From NCBI GenBank assembly GCA_965223305.1, contig CBDCWT010000019.1:81867-145866 (forward strand): DNA of 64,000 nt, read 5' to 3'. The first letter of the stretch is position 1. Each line of letters starts with the position of its first letter. Below, one piece after another: positions 53,098 through 62,511 of the stretch. A program made the position numbers and the translations under genes. Below the pieces are notes generated by a model. It saw only the letters and a list, made by a program, of their open reading frames with translations, was not told the origin of the DNA and ran no database searches. This DNA is from CBDCWT01 sp965223305. Its GTDB lineage: Bacteria; Planctomycetota; Planctomycetia; Pirellulales; Pirellulaceae.

Positions 53098-53739
53098 ATG
53101 TGTGTGTCTTCACAGAACGTCGAGCCGACGGAAGCTCTACGTGCGTCCGTCTTTTGGCCCGAGTTTCTTCTTGGCCTTTGCTGCTTTTCCCACTGCAAGA
53201 GTCCGCCAACTGCCGCGAAACGCTGGCTCGAACGAAGACAGCCGAAAGGCAAAACGGCGAGGGGGAAGCTGGCCGCTGTGGTGGTAGACAAACTACCCGA
53301 GCTTCTTCTGTGTCTGCGGCGAGGCGATAAGGTTCCATCGTGTGCGGCAATAGCATCGGCTGCGGAGCGACACTTTCGCCGGTCCGCAGAGCTGCAATCA
53401 ATCTGGTGGGCCACGCCAGCACTTGGCGGAATCACTGCTCCGACTGAGGAGCAGAAAAAGAAGATGAGCCACGAGTTGCTAGTCACCGCAACGTTTGTGG
53501 CTTTCACTCGCCTCTATCCCGGACAAGTTCATACCTGGGTGCCTGAAGCAGAAGTTTCCTGGCAACTTCGCAATGAAACCGGAGCAGTTCCCGATGTGCT
53601 GCTCTGTTCGGGCAAATCGACCACAGCCATCGAGTGCATCGGCCGCTACACGAACCGCAGCTACATCGAACGAAAGTGCAAGCGACTGCTTGCCGAGGAG
53701 TCGTATAGCCGCGTTGAGCTATGGGGAGTGGCGGCATGA
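53098..53739 (+). CDS. Replication-relaxation-like protein
   Basis: 213 residues. The C-terminal half has a PD-(D/E)xK-like arrangement (GAVPDVLLCSGKSTTAIECI, then GRYTNRSYIERKCKRLLAEE and YSRVELWG) resembling replication-relaxation proteins found next to conjugation genes. GAGGAGGT precedes the ATG. The stop overlaps the following start by four bases. A role in DNA transfer or plasmid replication is likely but not shown. No classical relaxase (three-histidine motif) is visible in the window. Confidence 0.6.
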   Translation: MCVSSQNVEPTEALRASVFWPEFLLGLCCFSHCKSPPTAAKRWLERRQPKGKTARGKLAAVVVDKLPELLLCLRRGDKVPSCAAIASAAERHFRRSAELQSIWWATPALGGITAPTEEQKKKMSHELLVTATFVAFTRLYPGQVHTWVPEAEVSWQLRNETGAVPDVLLCSGKSTTAIECIGRYTNRSYIERKCKRLLAEESYSRVELWGVAA

Positions 53740-54536
53740 AACGACCCAAGCGAGTGTTTTCAATAGACGATGCCAAGACTCTGGCTGACATGGCTGATTT
53801 TCACGGCGGGCCAGTTTCTGTGCACATGCGACGGCTGTGTCAGCTTCGCGGGTTCGGCCCAAGCGGTGCACGCACCTGGCTTAGAGACTTTGATGTCAGA
53901 GGCGACGGCTTGGGAATGCTGCGGCAGTTTCGCAGCGGCCCCGAAAACGTTTGCGTGTTAGTGCCAAAAGCAATTCGCCAGTGCAAAGAGCAGTTTGGCA
54001 TTCATATACCGCATCGAGCAGCAGACGGCCTACCCACATCAAGATTTCAGACCTACGTAGGTTTTCTGGAGGCATGCACTCCAGAGAACTCAGTAGTGCG
54101 GCGACGTTGGCGCGTCACACAAGCCCCAGAGGAGTTCCCAGAGCTATTTGAGAAGTTCAGCGAGGACGAGCAACACCAAGACCCGCTTCGGCACTTGATG
54201 TTCTTCGAGCGAGCAGAGACGCGAAGTGTTTGCTTGTTTCTGCTTGATTCCGGCCGGCCCGATTTTGTTGAGCGAGTTTTAAAAGAGCGGGTTCGCAAAG
54301 TGCTCACGGTCGAGGGCTTCAAACGGTTTGTTGTTGCTGGTCGGTTTTCAGTTTGTATGGGTGTGGCAAGCGAGCCACGGCAGGCAAAGCTGACTGCAGA
54401 AGTAGAAGGCAGCCCATTTGGCTGTGACGTGATTGTTCTTGAGCGGGCATTTGCGATGGACACTCCACCGTCACGAAAGAAGAGACGAAGAACAGACGAG
54501 CAGTCCGGAAACGGTGATTGTTCGGATGGCAAGTGA
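53736..54536 (+). CDS. Hypothetical protein of mobilisation cluster
   Basis: 266 residues (MKRPKRVFSIDDAKTLADMA). No domain recognised. There are basic clusters, a short winged-helix-like part (GPSGARTWLRDFDVRGDGLG) and a lysine-rich tail (PSRKKRRRTDEQ). Coupled to the preceding gene, it probably works with it. Confidence 0.65.
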   Translation: MKRPKRVFSIDDAKTLADMADFHGGPVSVHMRRLCQLRGFGPSGARTWLRDFDVRGDGLGMLRQFRSGPENVCVLVPKAIRQCKEQFGIHIPHRAADGLPTSRFQTYVGFLEACTPENSVVRRRWRVTQAPEEFPELFEKFSEDEQHQDPLRHLMFFERAETRSVCLFLLDSGRPDFVERVLKERVRKVLTVEGFKRFVVAGRFSVCMGVASEPRQAKLTAEVEGSPFGCDVIVLERAFAMDTPPSRKKRRRTDEQSGNGDCSDGK

Positions 54537-54563
54537 TGGCTTGAACTACGAAAGGAGCCAGAG

Positions 54564-54944
54564 GTGAGAAGCGGGAAACAGGCAAGTGGGCTTTGTCGAG
54601 CAGATGTCATCGTGGTGAAGGACTTGCAAGGACGCTTCAAAGTCGAAGGCGAGCCGGTGACCGTCGATGAGGAGCATGTGCGAGTAATGGTTACTCCTGT
54701 GGCATGCAGTAAAGCGTGCTCGGATGGAGCATGCGGCTGTTTGCACGCCTTGTTGGGCAGACATGATGGGGCCATACCACTCGTTCTTGCCAGGAAGTCG
54801 AAGCCAGAGTTCATCGGAAACCTAATCGAGATTGACTCAGAGCTACGGCAGCTACAGGAACGGCGAGAGTCGCTGCAGTTGGTAGACGAGAAGCCGAATG
54901 CAGACGACAAGACCACATCGCTGCAGCAGCCTGCACGCGATTAG
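54564..54944 (+). CDS. Small cysteine-containing protein
   Basis: 126 residues from a GTG. A cysteine cluster (VACSKACSDGACGC) may bind zinc, and a helical coiled-coil-like tail follows (IDSELRQLQERRESLQLVDE). Unknown function. Transcribed with its neighbours. Confidence 0.55.
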   Translation: MRSGKQASGLCRADVIVVKDLQGRFKVEGEPVTVDEEHVRVMVTPVACSKACSDGACGCLHALLGRHDGAIPLVLARKSKPEFIGNLIEIDSELRQLQERRESLQLVDEKPNADDKTTSLQQPARD

Positions 54945-54964
54945 TGCACTGGAGTGGAGTCGAT

Positions 54965-55522
54965 ATGGAAGAGCTACTTCGACCGCACGTGACTACTGAC
55001 CCTCACGCCCACGTGACGCGACTGCGAGATGAGAACGGAGAGGTGATAAACGAAGTGCTGTATGAACCTCGTTTCCGGCCGAAAGCCTTGTCGTATTTAG
55101 GGGAAGGTGTGGGTGGCGTGGTTCTGGCGGGTATCGTCTTCTGCTTGTTTTCAATTGTAGCCGACCCAGTGCGGATGTTTTTTCTGCCTTACTTCTACGT
55201 GCCAGTTGTGCTTGATGTTGTTCGCTGGATGTTTCGTTTTCATATGAACCTAGGGCGACTCGGACGATTGCCGCTTCTCTACATGCCTTTTTGCGCTGTC
55301 TATGTCACGGCGTTCGCTGCTCCAACGCTACTTGACGAAGTGCGAGGAGAGTTTTACTGGGCAAGTCTCGCATTTAGTGCGGGCACTGCACAATTCTTGC
55401 TCGCCTCAAAACTTGTTCCACACTCTTTTCTCCATCATATCGAGGGTAACTCGCTGATTTCAGCCGAGACTGCAAAGAAGTGGACAACGGCTTTCACAGA
55501 CCCCGGAGCGTTTCGATGTTAA
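54965..55522 (+). CDS. Multi-pass membrane protein of transfer cluster
   Basis: 185 residues from the ATG at 54965 (GGAGTGGAG five bases upstream). Hydrophobic segments lie at VGGVVLAGIVFCLFSIVADP, FFLPYFYVPVVLDVVRW, LLYMPFCAVYVTAFAAP and ASLAFSAGTAQFLLASKL. It probably belongs to the inner-membrane part of the transfer apparatus. The end overlaps the next gene (ATGTTAA). Confidence 0.7.
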   Translation: MEELLRPHVTTDPHAHVTRLRDENGEVINEVLYEPRFRPKALSYLGEGVGGVVLAGIVFCLFSIVADPVRMFFLPYFYVPVVLDVVRWMFRFHMNLGRLGRLPLLYMPFCAVYVTAFAAPTLLDEVRGEFYWASLAFSAGTAQFLLASKLVPHSFLHHIEGNSLISAETAKKWTTAFTDPGAFRC

Positions 55523-56274
55523 GACGACGCTGGGAGATAAAACCCGCTCGTGAAGATGTGGAGAAATTCCAGCCTGGTCGATTCCGTCGCGTGGCAGGCC
55601 GAGTGCTCGAGTTTCGCCTGAAGCGTCGCTACGTTTTGTTTCTTGCTATCTGGGCAGCGTTCTTTGCGGGCTGTTACTACTTGGATGTGAAGTATCGAGC
55701 TATGTGGGCCCGCTATTACTGGCCCGGGGTGTGTGCAGTAATCGTTGCAGCGGGCGTGTTGTCGCTCTTTTTTCGGCGGGGACGCCAGCAAGCCCGGCTT
55801 GTGGCCTGGACGCTGATGCTCTTTGCCGGGCGGCCGAAACAAAACGAGGAGCATCACCTTGGAACATTTGCAAAGCGGAGCCCTTATGGAGATGCCTGGG
55901 CCCGTCAGTCTTATTTGCTTTGGACCCATCTATTAGTCCTGTTCTGCCTGATACAGCTTTGCTTCGCCTCGGTGCTAGTCGAGACTCCGCTTGTAAGTGA
56001 CGAAAAAGACTATCCCGCTGTGGGAACTACTGGTTTTACGCGTTGGCTTGAGCCGCCGGTGCCACTTCCTATTCCTCGCTGGGCGGTGATGCTTGTTGCA
56101 GCAGTGCTTCCTCCCTTGACACTTTTCTTTTCGCTTGTACTTCTCATCGGCCAACGGCGCGTTGATGGGAACACCTTGTGGGAAGCAGATGATGCCTTAG
56201 AGCACGAGCTTGAGGAGTTCGAGGTGATTGAAGTTGATAAGCAAGCAGACGTAAACGCGGAGGCTTCGCAGTGA
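55516..56274 (+). CDS. Membrane protein of transfer cluster
   Basis: 252 residues (MLRRRWEIKPAREDVEKF at the start). Four predicted helices: VLFLAIWAAFFAGCYYLD, GVCAVIVAAGVLSLFF, LLVLFCLIQLCFASVLV and WAVMLVAAVLPPLTLFFSL, then an acidic tail. It overlaps the coupling protein gene by four bases (GTGA), which suggests it helps to anchor or feed that ATPase. Confidence 0.7.
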   Translation: MLRRRWEIKPAREDVEKFQPGRFRRVAGRVLEFRLKRRYVLFLAIWAAFFAGCYYLDVKYRAMWARYYWPGVCAVIVAAGVLSLFFRRGRQQARLVAWTLMLFAGRPKQNEEHHLGTFAKRSPYGDAWARQSYLLWTHLLVLFCLIQLCFASVLVETPLVSDEKDYPAVGTTGFTRWLEPPVPLPIPRWAVMLVAAVLPPLTLFFSLVLLIGQRRVDGNTLWEADDALEHELEEFEVIEVDKQADVNAEASQ

Positions 56275-57590
56275 ATTTGCAATCGCGAAAACGTGTGTGT
56301 TCTACGCTGCTCTTAGCGGTGTTCTGCTTGTCTGCAATTGGCAGCATAGAAGCTCATGCCGCGACGGGGGTGCGAGGAGATGTGGCTATGCCGCAATTCA
56401 AAAGGTCAAAAGCTCAAGCAATTGCTGACCGAATCAGAGCATCAGAGCATGAACAGATTCGCAACTCATACTTCCTAGGCTTTCGCGTTGGGCCCAGTCG
56501 CCACCCGGTGTTACTTGAGGGCAGGGCCTTTCCATCGGGCGTCCTTGGCTGGGGCCCGGCACGCAGTCATAAGACGTCATCTTTTCTTGTCCCGTTGTCG
56601 GCTCAATTTTGTCAGCGGCAACCGCCGGATGATTTTCCGGTGCTCATCATTGACTTCAAACCAGACCCGGTGTTCTTCGCTTCTATGTATCGCGAGGCGA
56701 GGCGTTGGAAGCGGCCATTTAAGTTTTTCACTAACATCGCCAATCACGCCACTTACGCGTTCAACCCCGCGAATCAAGTCTCTTTTAGCGAACTCACTAA
56801 TGGGCAGTTTGCAGAAATGCTCTTGGGTGCAAGTGGCATTTGGTCTGGCTTTGAATACGGACCGTTTTACTTTGCCAGCTGGGCCAGAAAGCTTGCTGTG
56901 AAGGTCTTGGAACGCTCTCAGAAAAAGGGTGTGAAGGGAAAGGACGGGAAAAAGCAGTGGCCGGGAGCAGAGCTCTTTGACAAAGGTGTTGCTCCTGACC
57001 GGGAGCGAAGCTTTTTTGAGTTGCACAAGTCAGTTAGAGGCTTGATGAAAGGTGACGCATACAAAAACGCCGCTGCCTTGGAGATGATTCTAGAGCAGCT
57101 AAGTGAACCGCTCGCCTTGAACCTTACACGCAGCCGGAAAGACGTTGATGTTCCAAAGTCAGTGCATGACGCCGCGATTGACCTTGCAGACTTACTGTGG
57201 CGAGCACCAGCAGAAGCCGGTGCTAAACCGAGCTATCCCGTCTACTACTTCGCTCTGAGGCCGCAGGAAGAAGTTGTTACTGCCTCTTTGGTAGGAAAGC
57301 TTGTTTTGTATGCAGCCCAAAATGCCTGGCTCACACATCGCGATGCTTACAAGGTTGGAGTCATTAAAACTGCTCCACCAGACATCAAGTTGGTGAGCGA
57401 TGAATGGTTTCACATGGCGGACCACTCGATATCTAACACGCTGGCTGCCGGCGGGGGTCAAGGAATCCACTTCATTCTTGCAAACCAGGACTTAAGCCAA
57501 CTTGAGTCGGGCAGTTTGGACTTGGCAAAGATGGTGTTTCAAAACTGTGGGACAAAGCTCTGCTTTGGGGTTCGCGATGCAGACACGATG
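56271..57590 (+). pseudogene. Type IV coupling ATPase (VirD4/TraD-like), N-terminal part
   Basis: 440 codons before the insertion. An N-terminal hydrophobic segment (TLLLAVFCLSAIGSI) precedes the ATPase. Walker A is GWGPARSHKTSS at about 93, with His where the usual Gly precedes Lys. LIIDFKPDP and Walker B SDEWFH (about 377) follow, then the FILANQDLSQL motif. Coupling proteins pump DNA into the secretion channel. The gene is cut after RDADTM by IS256 copy 3 and continues at 59073; together 557 residues. Confidence 0.85.
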
Positions 57591-59064
57591 GGTCGAGCAA
57601 CCTTCCTTCTGTAAATTCTGTCGATCTCATTTTCGCGTTTTGTAAATAGTATGGAGCGGCTTCGCCGCCGTTTTCTTTTGCGTTCACGCAGACCGGGGGG
57701 CTCATTGCCGCCCCCCTGGACCCCCGCTAGCCTTTCTCTGTGTTCCGTTTTTGGGAGGCGTTGTTTGCATTGTCAAATAGACTTTGCCAGTTTCCCAATC
57801 GTCGCTGGTCTCGCTGAGGATCGCGCTGACTAACCGCAGGAGCGACGCTTCGTTGGGAAACAGCGTTGCCACTCTGGTGCGACGTTTGATCTCCTGGTTT
57901 AGCCGCTCAAGCATGTTCGTCGTGCGAAGACGGCGGCGGTGAGAAGGTTCCAATTCGAACACCGTCAGACTTTCCGCAACGTTGGTCTCGAGCCAACGGG
58001 ATAGATCCGGCGCCGTCTCGGCGTACTTCTCGACCATCAACTTGAGGAGACGATCTGCTTCGTGACGATCCGCTGCGTTGAGCACGTTACGCAAGTCCTG
58101 GATGACTTCCGGACGCATGGTTATCTTGGGTACGTAGTTCAGAGCGTTCTGGAGGAGGTGAAACTGGCAGCGCTGCCAGGCCACGCCTGCGAAGCATGCC
58201 TTGCGAGCCTGCTTCAGCCCCGCGTGATCGTCGGAAACGATCAACTGAACACCGTGCAAGCCACGGTCGATCAGACTCTTCAAGAAGCTTCTCCAGTGAA
58301 CCTCTGCTTCGGAAAGTGAGACGCTGACGCCCAGGATGCTGCGTTGACCGTTCTCCAAAATGCCGGTGGCGATCAGTACCGCGCAGTCACGTACGCTGCC
58401 TCCGTGGCGAACCTTCTCGTAGCGAGCATCGAGAATCACATACGGCACCGTTTCCAGTGGACGCTCCCGCCAGGCTTGCAGTTCTTCGTCCAGCAGCTCG
58501 GCGGCCCGACTGACCTGAGTACTACTGACCTCCAATCCACACAGCTCCTGAGTGATCTCCGCCACTTTCCTGGTCGATACTCCCTGCACGTACATCTCCG
58601 CCACCGCTAATTTGAGCGCCCGCTCACTGCGTTCGCCCCGTTCCAATGTCGACGGATAGAACTCCACATCTCGGGTCTGAGGAACGTTAACGCGCAGTTG
58701 GCCGAGTCGGCTGTTGACCGTCTTGGACTTGTATCCATTGGCATATCCACGTCGCGCTTCGGTCCGCTGATACGGCATCGCGCCCAGGGCTTCCGCGCGC
58801 TCGAGTTTCATCGCCTCATTCATGAGAATCTCAATCGCGTGCCCCATTCCCTCAAAGCCATGTTCGCCGAGTAGTTGGAGCAGCTCTTCGAAACGAGTAG
58901 ATTGATCGTCGTGGGCCATGTGGGTCTCCTTTCGCTAGAGTAGTGTCCTGCGAAAAGAAAGATCGACAGCGGCCCACGCTTTTTCAAGCCGCCTATCAGC
59001 GACGCTCCGAATCAATTAAGTTCGGCGCGCCACTGCGCTTTTACAGAAAGAATGTTACACCACC
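57591..59064 (-). mobile_element. IS256-family insertion sequence, copy 3
   Basis: 1,474 bp, ends as in copy 1, with an exact 8-bp duplication ACACGATG (57583-57590 and 59065-59072). It disrupts the coupling protein gene. Confidence 0.95.
57702..58919 (-). CDS. IS256-family transposase, copy 3
   Basis: 405 residues identical to copy 1, with intact DDE motifs (VILDARYEK, VSDDHAGL, NMLERLNQEI). The copy has the same orientation as copy 2, so recombination between the two could delete about 11.5 kb. Confidence 0.95.
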   Translation of the reverse strand: MAHDDQSTRFEELLQLLGEHGFEGMGHAIEILMNEAMKLERAEALGAMPYQRTEARRGYANGYKSKTVNSRLGQLRVNVPQTRDVEFYPSTLERGERSERALKLAVAEMYVQGVSTRKVAEITQELCGLEVSSTQVSRAAELLDEELQAWRERPLETVPYVILDARYEKVRHGGSVRDCAVLIATGILENGQRSILGVSVSLSEAEVHWRSFLKSLIDRGLHGVQLIVSDDHAGLKQARKACFAGVAWQRCQFHLLQNALNYVPKITMRPEVIQDLRNVLNAADRHEADRLLKLMVEKYAETAPDLSRWLETNVAESLTVFELEPSHRRRLRTTNMLERLNQEIKRRTRVATLFPNEASLLRLVSAILSETSDDWETGKVYLTMQTTPPKNGTQRKASGGPGGRQ

Positions 59065-59072
59065 ACACGATG

Positions 59073-59426
59073 AAGCGATTGATGGAGCTTTCCGGCGAGA
59101 AGCTCACGTGGCTTCCAAGCATCACTCAAAGCAGTGAGGGGTGGAGTCTGACTAACTCTCCCGAGCTTCGAACACTCTTGGAACGAAACCAAGTGATTGA
59201 AGGAACTGCAGCTGAAGGCCGGGCGATGTGTTTTCTTCCGTTTGATGATGGAAACGCTGGACATCCGTTTTTCATTGATTGCCCACACTACCACCGAAGG
59301 GAGCAATTCGAGTTGTTACAGGCCCAGCCGTGGCCACAGCCCACAGCCGAGACCTTTGTGCCAAGTGAGTTTACGAGAGGTGGTCGAATACCCTACGAAT
59401 ACTTGCGAAAGAAGGAGGAAGAGTAG
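59073..59426 (+). pseudogene. Type IV coupling ATPase, C-terminal part
   Basis: 117 codons continuing KRLMELSGEKLTWLPSITQS and ending RIPYEYLRKKEEE. Joined to 56271-57590 after removal of the insertion and one duplication, the frame is perfect. The fragment is behind no start of its own except an ATG created inside the insertion end. Confidence 0.8.
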
Positions 59427-60574
59427 TGTCAGTTCAAACAAGAGTCGATGAATTCTTTGACCTGGATGACTCTGCGTTGTTGCCACCAGCAAAGAACAAG
59501 GAAGCGAAACAGCAGAGAGTAATCACTCTGGATAGCCCCCGAGCAATTGCCACCGATCCATACCCCATACCGAACTACCCTGGTTTGCAACGGCGAGTGA
59601 AGAGCTTGGCGTGTTCACTTACTGAGGCAAGTCCGCATTTGGCAAACAGATACTGGAGCATGCCAAAACTCTTGCGGGACTACAAAAGATGTGGGCAGTG
59701 GGTCGATGGGCTTGCTGGGAGAGTCGAAAACTTCGCCCATGACGCCCTGTTTTCTCATCTATGTTGGGAGAACCAAGCGAATGCGGCACGCCAAGGTGTT
59801 GAAAATGCGTTGTTGAACGTGACCAAGACACTTTGGTCGGGCATGAAAGTGCCGTTGGTGCCGCCACGTGTGAACACGGAAGCTGAGCTGGTGGCAAACT
59901 CCCGTATTTCTCAACTACAACCGCTGCTTACCCGCTCACTAGCGGAATCACGCCAGCGATTCGTGGAGAATTTCTTTTCGCAGCTACAGAGCGGTGTTGA
60001 TAACTACATGTTCGGTTTGGTCGACGACCTTACAGACGACAAGCAACTTGAGAGGCGAGGCAAAAGTAAAGCCGTTCGTTACTGCTACTATTCGCGGCTA
60101 GTCCGAGACCAATTCCGTCGCTCCAAGTCTTTGAAAGACGTTGTCGTTGCTCTGCACGTGCACGACGTGGTTGATGCAAAGTTAGTGCCGCTTCCAGCCA
60201 GGCGAGTGCGAAAGCCGGCGTGGATGAAACCACTGATTGCCGCGATTCCCCAAGAGTTTCGCAGTGTGTTCTCGATGCTAACCGGAGCCATCACCTTAGA
60301 GCGAGTGTTGGTGCGGGACACGCAGCCAGTCGAGCGGGCGAATCAATATCCAATGCACTGCGACCCGGCGTTGGTTGTGGCAGGCAGATGGGTGATAACC
60401 GGGTATGGGCCATTGGACCTGGCGTCGAAATCAAAACTTCGTGAATGGACACCGGGTGCAATTGCGTATGGAGCAGACTGGCATACTACATCAAGAGTTG
60501 TTGCTCATCGGCGGAATGTGCTTGGCCGGCCCGAGAATCCAGACTTGGAAAGCAGCTGGACGCCCGGCCAGTAA
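59426..60574 (+). CDS. Hypothetical protein after coupling ATPase
   Basis: 382 residues from a GTG overlapping the last base of the upstream stop. Charged N-terminus (FFDLDDSALLPPAKNKEAKQ), long helical middle (TRSLAESRQRFVENFFSQLQ) and a mixed C-terminus. No domain recognised. Tight spacing places it in the transfer operon, and the insertion upstream would be polar on it. Confidence 0.65.
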   Translation: MSVQTRVDEFFDLDDSALLPPAKNKEAKQQRVITLDSPRAIATDPYPIPNYPGLQRRVKSLACSLTEASPHLANRYWSMPKLLRDYKRCGQWVDGLAGRVENFAHDALFSHLCWENQANAARQGVENALLNVTKTLWSGMKVPLVPPRVNTEAELVANSRISQLQPLLTRSLAESRQRFVENFFSQLQSGVDNYMFGLVDDLTDDKQLERRGKSKAVRYCYYSRLVRDQFRRSKSLKDVVVALHVHDVVDAKLVPLPARRVRKPAWMKPLIAAIPQEFRSVFSMLTGAITLERVLVRDTQPVERANQYPMHCDPALVVAGRWVITGYGPLDLASKSKLREWTPGAIAYGADWHTTSRVVAHRRNVLGRPENPDLESSWTPGQ

Positions 60575-60910
60575 GTAATCAACGTTTAATCCCATTCACA
60601 GCGGGGGTTCCAATACCGCTGCTTCTAAAGACCCACGCTACAAGTTGCGGCTTGGAGCGCGTGGTGCCGCTTGGCAAGACTCGAAATTGATAACGGCTGC
60701 GGCCGAGATTCAATTCTTGCCGGCGGGCAACACCCTCCGTTGGAGGGTCTTGCTAGAACGACACGGCCGGTCTGGGTCGTTTCCAGATACTTCCTGCTTC
60801 CCATCTACACAGCGGGGGAATGAAAACAATACCGCTGCGAAGCTTGGTGCTTCCCCAAAAGCAGCTGTTTGAGCTCGGTCAAGTTGTCCAGCTGAGACAG
60901 TTGAATAACT

Positions 60911-60927
60911 GCCCGCTGCAAGTGGGC
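60911..60927 (+). promoter_or_regulatory. GCTGCAAG leader hairpin, copy 1
   Basis: GCCCGCT-GCA-AGTGGGC then CTTTTGGAG, ending 17 bases before the ATG at 60945. A similar hairpin, CCGGC-TGCAA-GCCGG, lies at 62166-62180 before the ATG at 62203. Both follow a CAGCGGGGG hairpin, so leaders share a two-part layout. Confidence 0.5.
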
Positions 60928-60944
60928 CTTTTGGAGAAACGCAA

Positions 60945-61238
60945 ATGGACGTGGCAAACCAGCACCAAGTTGAGAGTCGCAACCAGTGTGAACTAGCTGC
61001 CGAACTGGAATTGGCCGAAGTGGCTAGACGGCTGGATGACTTGAGCGAGCACTACTCGTTCATTGTGATTCCAAATGAGGACCGGGAGCATCGCGTCAAT
61101 GACTACGCGGTTGCCGATGCACTGCGTAACCATGCGTTGGAGTGTCCCAGTCTAGTAAGTCGCGTGAGACTTCCAGACGGCACCGAAGTTGTGACGATTG
61201 ATTACTCCGAGCGGGTAATGGGGGTATTCATCGACTAA
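60945..61238 (+). CDS. Hypothetical protein
   Basis: 97 residues (MDVANQHQVESRNQCELAAE). Helical N-terminus, then two-strand part (YSFIVIPNEDREHRVNDYAV, VRLPDGTEVVTIDYSERVMG). Unknown. TTTTGGAG precedes the ATG. Confidence 0.6.
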   Translation: MDVANQHQVESRNQCELAAELELAEVARRLDDLSEHYSFIVIPNEDREHRVNDYAVADALRNHALECPSLVSRVRLPDGTEVVTIDYSERVMGVFID

Positions 61239-61292
61239 TCGGGCTAGTGGTTGCACAAGTGTGATGGCGTGAAAGCCATCGAGAGGTTTTTT

Positions 61293-61328
61293 GGCACGGT
61301 CGGCAAGGATGCCGCCCGGTGCCTTTTT
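61293..61328 (+). terminator. Intrinsic terminator
   Basis: GGCAC (61293) pairs with GTGCC (61319), with an inner CGGC/GCCG stem, followed by five T. It ends the gene at 60945-61238. Confidence 0.7.
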
Positions 61329-61492
61329 GAGATTTCCTTTTCCCTATCCCAGCGGGGGACTAATACCGCTGCCTTGTGGGCACAGTCCTGCCTCAATTCT
61401 CCTCGCGTGTTTGTCCGCTGAGTAGCTCCTGTTGGGGTTATTCAGTTGGGAAACGTTTGGTCGACGTGAGTCGACATATTGGAGAACGAGCA

Positions 61493-62005
61493 ATGACGAA
61501 AAAGATTGGCGTCATTCGGAAGGACCGTGAAGCCGTTGAGGACGAGGAAGGCATCGGTGATGTGGAGACGAAGGACTCGGTGCGTTTTGTGCAGAGCATC
61601 AAATGGGTGTTCGACGACCACCGGCCAAGCATCACCACTTTCGGGGGCGAGCACTTACGCGAAGTGCTGTTCCTGAAAAACTCCGAGAGTCTAGATGGTG
61701 GTGTCGCCTTCGAGCACTTCTGGGGCTCGAAGCGAGACCGCGAGCACTATCCAAGCATCTGGTTTGATGTTGACGGTAGGTATCGACGCTCAGCTTTGGA
61801 TATCAGAAAGGCCGAGCTCGACACGACTGACTTGGAGAAATCGAAGCTGACGTTTTTCGTTGCCAGCGGCGACAAAAAGCCCGCTCGACGCGGGCGAACA
61901 AGTGCTTACACGGCTGCCGGCTACGGTGTGTTTGGGTTTCTTGCAGGCCTCGGCCTTCTGAAACTGATTCACGCTGTGCAGTATGCAGCAGCAGCTCTGC
62001 CGTAA
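61493..62005 (+). CDS. Hypothetical tail-anchored membrane protein
   Basis: 170 residues from the ATG at 61493 (GGAGAACG upstream). Soluble domain with strands (FVQSIKWVFDDHRPSITTFG, YPSIWFDVDGRYRRSALDIR), then a C-terminal hydrophobic helix (TAAGYGVFGFLAGLGLLKLI). Function unknown. Confidence 0.65.
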   Translation: MTKKIGVIRKDREAVEDEEGIGDVETKDSVRFVQSIKWVFDDHRPSITTFGGEHLREVLFLKNSESLDGGVAFEHFWGSKRDREHYPSIWFDVDGRYRRSALDIRKAELDTTDLEKSKLTFFVASGDKKPARRGRTSAYTAAGYGVFGFLAGLGLLKLIHAVQYAAAALP

Positions 62006-62016
62006 GCACTTTGGTT

Positions 62017-62041
62017 CTGCCAGGTCCCCACAACCTGGCAG
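62017..62041 (+). terminator. Intrinsic terminator
   Basis: CTGCCAGGT and ACCTGGCAG form a perfect 9-bp stem with a CCCCACA loop, just after the stop at 62005; the U-run is weak. Confidence 0.65.
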
Positions 62042-62202
62042 ACCTCTTTAAGACAACCTACTTAGCACAACTCAAGACAACAATTCAATCGCTGTGATTT
62101 CGTCCCCTTCTCAGCGGGGGCTCATACCGCTGCAGCAGTTGCCTAAGAAAGTTCTCTGCCAACGTCCGGCTGCAAGCCGGCCTTAACAACTAAAGGTGCG
62201 AC

Positions 62203-62370
62203 ATGGAAACAGCATCTCAAGTTTTGACAGATAGCAAGGGCAACCGCTTCAAGGTCATTTGGGGACTTCCCCCGTGGCCTTGTGGGAGAGATGTGCTTAC
62301 CGCACTGGCAACAATCGGAGTGTGCTCTGTCACGGTCTCGCTGCTGGATGCTCTAAGTCGTCTCTTCTGA
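62203..62370 (+). CDS. Tiny membrane protein
   Basis: 55 residues, METASQVLTDSKGNRFKVIW, then a hydrophobic helix (VLTALATIGVCSVTVSLLDA). AAAGGTG precedes the ATG. It sits between a two-part leader and the hairpin at 62385, so it is a self-contained transcription unit. Confidence 0.55.
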   Translation: METASQVLTDSKGNRFKVIWGLPPWPCGRDVLTALATIGVCSVTVSLLDALSRLF

Positions 62371-62384
62371 GCCTTTGGGCTCCG

Positions 62385-62406
62385 GGTGTCAGGTCTACCT
62401 GACACC
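62385..62406 (+). terminator. Intrinsic terminator
   Basis: GGTGTCAGG-TCTA-CCTGACACC, a perfect 9-bp stem, followed by TCTT. Confidence 0.65.
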
Positions 62407-62511
62407 TCTTAAGCGATAACGCCCGGTGCTGGTCTGGCGTGGGTGAATCGATAGATGACTGCCGGCGTTGGCAGCCAAAGCAGTGAAGATGTTCTGAGAA
62501 AGGATGAAGCA

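Larger units (their letters stand above)
60599..62132 (+). repeat. Four copies of leader hairpin CAGCGGGGG..ATACCGCTG
   Basis: Copies at 60599-60621, 60810-60837, 61350-61371 and 62112-62132. Each has CAGCGG pairing with CCGCTG, always followed in the loop by GGG and preceded on the 3' side by ATA; loop length varies. They lie only in intergenic leaders of the small genes at 60945, 61493 and 62203. Confidence 0.75.
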
